A stretch of 9,081 nucleotides of DNA from Gemmatimonadota bacterium (GTDB lineage: Bacteria; Latescibacterota; UBA2968; UBA8231), in contig JAPOYQ010000189.1 in assembly GCA_026706505.1 (NCBI GenBank), positions 1-9,081 on the forward strand, read 5' to 3'. The position numbers were made by a program, and so were the translations under genes. Positions 5,544-9,081 of this stretch are shown piece by piece. Each line of letters opens with the position of its first letter. Positions within the stretch are counted from its first letter, which is position 1. The notes beneath the pieces were generated by a model, which worked only from the letters and a program-made list of their open reading frames with translations, was not told the DNA's origin and did not search any database.

Positions 5544-7948
5544 ATCTCGTCGTTGACACAGAATTACCCCGTGCCGCTCTCTGGGCGTTGGAGGAGTTGA
5601 CTCGCGCTCTCGGTACACATGGAGAATCCGTTGAGGTCACAGCCGCGCCCGGATCCGATCCCGATTTCATCATCGGCCTAGCTGGTCAGTCGTCGTTCGT
5701 GGAGGATGCCCTTACTGGCGTGCGCTGTCCCGACGCACCCGAATCTTTGGTTCTCCATCCTCTTGCTGCTGGCGGATTCCTCATTTGCGGCAGGGATGAA
5801 CGCGGCCTGATGTACGCATTGCTCGAAGCGGCGCGCGCCGTCGAACTGGCCCCGCCAGGAGTTGACGTTTGCGCGGCAATTGCTCCTGCGATCCAATCAC
5901 CGCACTTGGCTTGGCGCAGCATGCAACTGTTTCTCTGCAACCGTCGGCTCGAAGAGGCTTGGTTCTACGACGAGGAGTTTTGGGACGAGTACTTGGAGCG
6001 GCTGGCGCGCTGCCGCTACAACAATCTGAGTCTCACCTTCGGCCACCAGATCGCCTACTTGTCGCCACCTTACCCCTTTCTATTGGAAGTTCCCGAATTT
6101 CCCGAGGTTCGTCCCATCGGTTTTACCGCAGAGCAGTGTGCTCGGCATCTGGATATGCTGATTCGCATTGCCGAGTGGACTCGTCAGCGCGGTCTGCACT
6201 TCACCTTTGGCGTCTGGTCTCAGCACGCTCAGGACTATGGGAATTCTATGGTGGAGGGGCTTACACCTGAGATCCGAGCGCAATACAATGCTGCCGGACT
6301 CGCGCGTCTGCTGGCCTCATGCCCGGGGATCGACGGGGTTCAGTTTCGCATGAACTACGAATCCGGCGTTGCCGAGGATCGCCAAGCCGAATACTACGAG
6401 CCGCAGTTCCGCGCCATTGCCGAATGCGGTCGTCCCATCCGCCTGGACCTGCGCGCCAAAGGGCTTACCGACGATACCATCCAGCTCGCCCAGGAACTCG
6501 TCCCGGATACGGTGATTTCTACCAAGCACTGGTGCGAGCATTTGGGCATGCCTTATCCCATGCCGGCCATTCAGCAGTTCGACCAGAAAAACTACCGCCG
6601 CTACGGCACTTGGGATCTGCTGCGCAAGCCTCGCTCCTTTGCGCTGATTCACCGCCTGTGGAGTGCAGGGAGTCAGCGCGTGCTGCTGTGGGCTGATCCT
6701 GAATGGGTGCGGCGCTTCGCTGTCTCCTGCACTTTTGGCGGCGATGGCTTTGAGGTGATGGCACCGCTGACGAACAAAGGGGTCCGCGACGAGCAGCCGC
6801 TATGGTCAGCCCGCGCCGATCCCGCCTTTCGGTCTCACACTGAGGAGCATCGGCGGCACTGGCTGTTCTATATGCTATTCGGTCGCCTTGGCTACGACCC
6901 GGATGCTTCCCCCGAAGTATGGCAGCGGGAGTTGCGCCATCACTTTGGTACTGCCGCAACTTCCGTGGAAGAACTCTATCGCATCGGCGGTCAGATTTTG
7001 CCTCTGCTCACCGTGGTGTTGCAGCATTCGGCTAGCCTTTGGACTTTCTGGCCCGAACGCTTCGCCGGCCGCAGTTTGGCGGAGGACGCTCAGGTCGAGC
7101 CCAGTGACCCGACTCGGTTTTACGGCATCGACGAGTACGTGGAAGACGCCTTGGGCAATCGGCTCTGTGGTAAATGGACGCCGCCCCAGGTGGCTCATCA
7201 CCTGCGCCAGCTAGCCGCTCAGGTGCGTGGCCTGCTGACTGGTCTCGGTGGAGATTCGACGGAGCCGGAACTGTGTCATACCCTGCTCGACTTTACCTTG
7301 CTCGTGCATCTGGCCGAGTACCATGCCTGCCGCCAACTGGCAGCCGTCCATCTCGCCTTTCACCGACGGACTGGTGAGGTTCGTCGCCTGCCCACCGTCC
7401 GCCGACACTTGCTCCAGGCACGAGACCATTGGGCGGCACTCTCTGCGACGGCTGAGGGTGCCTACTGCGACGATTTGGTCTTCGGATTTCGCGAGAAAGG
7501 CCACGTGGGGCACTGGAAGGACGACTTGGTGGTGATCGAGCGCGACTTGGCGGCTATTGATGCGCTCATCGCGGAACAGCAGGAGATTTCGTCCGCCGAC
7601 CTCGGATCTTTCCCCGGCGGTGATGTCCATCTCGATCCGCCGACGGTGACCTTCGTTCCTCCGACCTGTGCTACGGCGGGGCGCGACCTAGAGCTTCGCA
7701 TCCGGTGCGAATCTCCCATCCCGTCCGCCCTCCACTGCTATCATCGGATCGCCCATCAGGCTTTGGACTTTGATCGCGTCGATATGCGCTCTGAGGAAGA
7801 CGGGCATCGAGCGGTGATTCCCGGCGATTCCATTGATCCCGCTTGGGACTTGATGGTGTTCTTTGAGTTCTTATTCGACGATGGCCGGGCCACCCGCTGG
7901 CCAGACTGGCGCATTCAGACGCCCTATTTCGTCATTCCGACGGGGTGA
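5540..7948 (+). CDS. Large glycoside hydrolase-like protein (GH20/GH67-type N-domain plus TIM barrel)
   Basis: An 802-residue protein with no signal peptide visible. Residues 1-115 look like the alpha/beta N-terminal domain found before GH20, GH67 and related barrels: a VVDTELPRAALWALEEL start, then FLICGRDERGLMYALLEAAR (80-99). From about 123 (LAWRSMQLFLCNRR) a probable TIM barrel follows, with RLARCRYNNLSLTFGHQ, GLHFTFGVWSQHAQDYG, GVQFRMNYESG (Glu274) and RVLLWADPEWVRRFA. Acidic residues at strand ends (Glu274, Asp386) are candidate catalytic groups, but I cannot assign a family or mechanism. A helical region (about 430-690) and a C-terminal beta domain (about 700-802) complete it. The ATG at 5540 overlaps the TGA of the vapC stub (ATGA). 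Only a weak GGA lies 7 bases upstream, so translational coupling is likely. The frame is open back to 5507 without another good start. Activity on a polysaccharide is inferred, not shown. Confidence 0.62.
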   Translation: MNLVVDTELPRAALWALEELTRALGTHGESVEVTAAPGSDPDFIIGLAGQSSFVEDALTGVRCPDAPESLVLHPLAAGGFLICGRDERGLMYALLEAARAVELAPPGVDVCAAIAPAIQSPHLAWRSMQLFLCNRRLEEAWFYDEEFWDEYLERLARCRYNNLSLTFGHQIAYLSPPYPFLLEVPEFPEVRPIGFTAEQCARHLDMLIRIAEWTRQRGLHFTFGVWSQHAQDYGNSMVEGLTPEIRAQYNAAGLARLLASCPGIDGVQFRMNYESGVAEDRQAEYYEPQFRAIAECGRPIRLDLRAKGLTDDTIQLAQELVPDTVISTKHWCEHLGMPYPMPAIQQFDQKNYRRYGTWDLLRKPRSFALIHRLWSAGSQRVLLWADPEWVRRFAVSCTFGGDGFEVMAPLTNKGVRDEQPLWSARADPAFRSHTEEHRRHWLFYMLFGRLGYDPDASPEVWQRELRHHFGTAATSVEELYRIGGQILPLLTVVLQHSASLWTFWPERFAGRSLAEDAQVEPSDPTRFYGIDEYVEDALGNRLCGKWTPPQVAHHLRQLAAQVRGLLTGLGGDSTEPELCHTLLDFTLLVHLAEYHACRQLAAVHLAFHRRTGEVRRLPTVRRHLLQARDHWAALSATAEGAYCDDLVFGFREKGHVGHWKDDLVVIERDLAAIDALIAEQQEISSADLGSFPGGDVHLDPPTVTFVPPTCATAGRDLELRIRCESPIPSALHCYHRIAHQALDFDRVDMRSEEDGHRAVIPGDSIDPAWDLMVFFEFLFDDGRATRWPDWRIQTPYFVIPTG

Positions 7949-7960
7949 GCATTGCGGCAG

Positions 7961-8141
7961 CTAAGTGGATCTCCACGTTCCGCACCACGACCAGCGGTCG
8001 CAGACGCGGGTCGCGTTTGAGAATTTCCACGTAGGCCTTTACCTCCACGTCTGGATCGGTCCCCGAGTTCGCGCCCGTGCCGACGATGTCGCACAGGCCC
8101 TCCTCAATCTAGGCCTCTAGGTCGTAGCCGACGCGCCCGTC
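7961..8141 (-). pseudogene. Decayed C-terminal fragment of a TIM-barrel (glycoside hydrolase-like) protein
   Basis: Reading the minus strand from about 8141 to TAG at 7961-7963 gives one frame that looks like real protein: GRVGYDLEA, a TAG (8109-8111), then IEEGLCDIVGTGANSGTDPD, VEVKAYVEILKRDPRLRPL and a short tail. Intact proteins with 'GYD-EAWV-EGLVDI-...-TDPD-DV' belong to TIM-barrel glycoside hydrolase-like families common in these bacteria, so the TAG most likely replaced a Trp TGG codon. The N-terminal part is missing: upstream lies the end of the repeat protein (stop at 8152-8154), and no start codon fits. I call it a gene remnant. It could also be the tail of a gene read with stop-codon suppression, though nothing supports this. 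The family label is from memory of motif style. Confidence 0.5.
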
Positions 8142-8151
8142 TCTTGGGAGA

Positions 8152-9081
8152 TTAACGCAGCAATACGAGCTTGCGCGTCAGGACGCCCTCGGCGGTCATC
8201 AGCCGGTACAGATAGACGCCGCTGGCTAACGGGCGACCCGCGTCGTCGCGGCCATTCCAGTGCAACTGATGGTAGCCAGCCTGCTGGGGTTCTTGGCACA
8301 GGACGGCCACTCGCTGCCCGATCACCGAGAACACCTCTATGCGCGCCGGTCCTGGTTCCAACAGGAAGTAGGAAATGACCGTCTCGCTGTTGAATGGATT
8401 GGGCGCGTTCTGCTGCAACTGCGTTTCCTCTGGCAGGCCGATCAACGCCTGGGCCTTAGCTGACGGGTTGGCCCGTGCCGGCATGACGTAGGCGTAAATC
8501 TTTTCGTCAAGGCGGTCTGCCACCCACATGGTGATGCCGTCCGACCACAGACCCGTGGGGGTCCCGTTTCTGGTCGCGTCTAGAGTGTTAAAGTCCTTGT
8601 CGGGTTGGCGGGCTTTGGTGGACAGGTTATAGGCATACAGCTTGTAGTCCTCATCGTCTGCCACCCACATGGTGATGCCGTCCGACCACAGGCCCCTGGG
8701 TTTGCGGTTTCCCGCTTCTCTCAGAGTGTTAAAGTCCTTGTCGAGTTGGCGGGCTTTGGTGGACAGGTTATAGGCATACAGCTTTATGTGATTGTAGTCT
8801 ATCACCCACATGGTGTATCCGTCCGACCACAGACCCGTGGGGGCATGGTTTCTGGCCGCGCCTAGGGCATTGAAGTCCTTGTCGGGTTGGCGGGCTTTGG
8901 TGGACAGGTTATAAGCATACAGCTTTTCGTCATAGCGGTCTGCCACCCACATGGTGATGCCGTCCGACCACAGGCCCCTGGGTTTGCGGTTTCCCGCTTC
9001 TCTCAGAGTGTTAAAGTCCTTGTCGAGTTGGCGGGCTTTGGTGGACAGGTTATAGGCATACAGCTTGTAGTCCTCATCGTC
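8152..9081 (-). CDS. Repeat-rich surface/secreted protein with FlgD-like (T9SS type A) C-terminal domain, 5' end outside window
   Basis: The minus-strand frame is open from the window edge to TAA at 8152-8154, giving 309 C-terminal residues; the start lies beyond 9081. Residues 1-198 are 47-residue tandem repeats of the form GLWSDGITMWVADRYDEKLY followed by AYNLSTKARQPDKDFNTL and a variable end (GNRKPR, NHAPT, NGTPT). Their pattern (Trp-Val-Ala-Asp, then K-L/I-YAY) resembles blades of an NHL/YVTN-like beta propeller. From about residue 216 comes the sorting-type domain: LPEETQLQQNAPNPFNSETV, then ISYFLLEPGPARIEVFSVIG, HWNGRDDAGRPLASGVYLYR and the terminal LTRKLVLLR. This is the FlgD Ig-like/type A sorting fold that ends proteins exported by type IX-like systems and many large secreted proteins in FCB-related phyla. 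Export and surface placement are inferred. The ligand or role is unknown. Confidence 0.82.
   Translation of the reverse strand, partial: DDEDYKLYAYNLSTKARQLDKDFNTLREAGNRKPRGLWSDGITMWVADRYDEKLYAYNLSTKARQPDKDFNALGAARNHAPTGLWSDGYTMWVIDYNHIKLYAYNLSTKARQLDKDFNTLREAGNRKPRGLWSDGITMWVADDEDYKLYAYNLSTKARQPDKDFNTLDATRNGTPTGLWSDGITMWVADRLDEKIYAYVMPARANPSAKAQALIGLPEETQLQQNAPNPFNSETVISYFLLEPGPARIEVFSVIGQRVAVLCQEPQQAGYHQLHWNGRDDAGRPLASGVYLYRLMTAEGVLTRKLVLLR
8488..9081 (-). repeat. 141-bp in-frame tandem repeats (at least four units, running off the window)
   Basis: Within the surface-protein gene the segment 'cacccacatggt' recurs at 8521, 8662, 8803 and 8944, an exact 141-base period (47 codons). Unit boundaries, taken at the Gly before LWSDG, fall at 8976, 8835, 8694 and 8553, and the last unit is partial, ending near 8488. 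By eye, 8656-8784 and 8938-9066 are identical over about 129 bases at a 282-base offset, while adjacent units differ. A third pattern has 423-base spacing ('cttgtagtcctcatcgtc' at 8641 and 9064). Confidence 0.9.

Noticed and set aside
7964..7976. Possible terminator hairpin GTGG-ATCT-CCAC after the GH-like gene
   Set aside because: The stem is only four pairs and no T-run follows; it also lies within the coding remnant on the other strand.
8260..8865. Plus-strand open frames within the repeat region
   Set aside because: They are complements of the tandem repeats and the sorting domain, with no independent start signals or protein-like features.

Overview
This is a gene-dense, GC-rich accessory-type stretch from an uncultured-looking bacterium. 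No gene here fixes the taxonomy. The gene mix (a CBM9-like carbohydrate-binding protein, a creatininase-family amidohydrolase, a large GH-like protein, and a surface protein ending in a FlgD-like/T9SS type A C-terminal domain with an 'NPFN' motif) resembles FCB-related candidate phyla such as Poribacteria or Latescibacterota. That placement is an inference from style, not a measured assignment. There are no rRNA, tRNA, CRISPR or transposase genes, and no gene-free stretch longer than about 210 bases.

Left part (1-2875). The 3' end of a CBM9-like carbohydrate-binding protein (+) converges, with only 4 bases between stop codons, on a minus-strand operon of three genes. Transcribed from right to left, these are a CDP-alcohol phosphatidyltransferase (2228-2875), a HAD-IB phosphatase (1581-2219) and a creatininase-family hydrolase (643-1545). 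The first two sit 8 bases apart and would make a natural phospholipid-headgroup synthase/phosphatase pair, possibly for phosphatidylglycerol.

Middle (2876-5118). A short AT-rich gap with -10-like hexamers on both strands separates that operon from a divergent GNAT acetyltransferase (2955-3509). The GNAT gene converges on a long minus-strand FAD-dependent oxidoreductase of the phytoene desaturase/PYROXD2 type (3538-5118).

Right part (5119-9081). A second AT-rich intergenic region with repeated ATGT/ACAT half-sites precedes an intact VapB-type antitoxin gene (5192-5443). Its partner vapC is cut to 38 codons (5427-5543). The truncated toxin frame ends in an ATGA overlap with the start of an 802-residue GH-like protein (5540-7948), which has a GH20/GH67-type N-terminal domain and a likely TIM barrel. 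Downstream, on the minus strand, is a decayed gene fragment (7961-8141) with an in-frame TAG where a Trp codon is likely. Thus the GH-like gene is flanked on both sides by broken genes, which suggests past recombination. The window ends inside a minus-strand secreted/surface protein (8152-9081) built of 141-bp (47-residue) tandem repeats that look like beta-propeller blades, followed by the sorting-type C-terminal domain. The repeat DNA is a mosaic with near-perfect identity at 282-bp and 423-bp offsets.

The most unusual point is the orphan vapB plus vapC stub wired by overlapping codons into a carbohydrate-active gene. The antitoxin may survive as the autoregulator of a small operon rather than as part of a working toxin-antitoxin pair.
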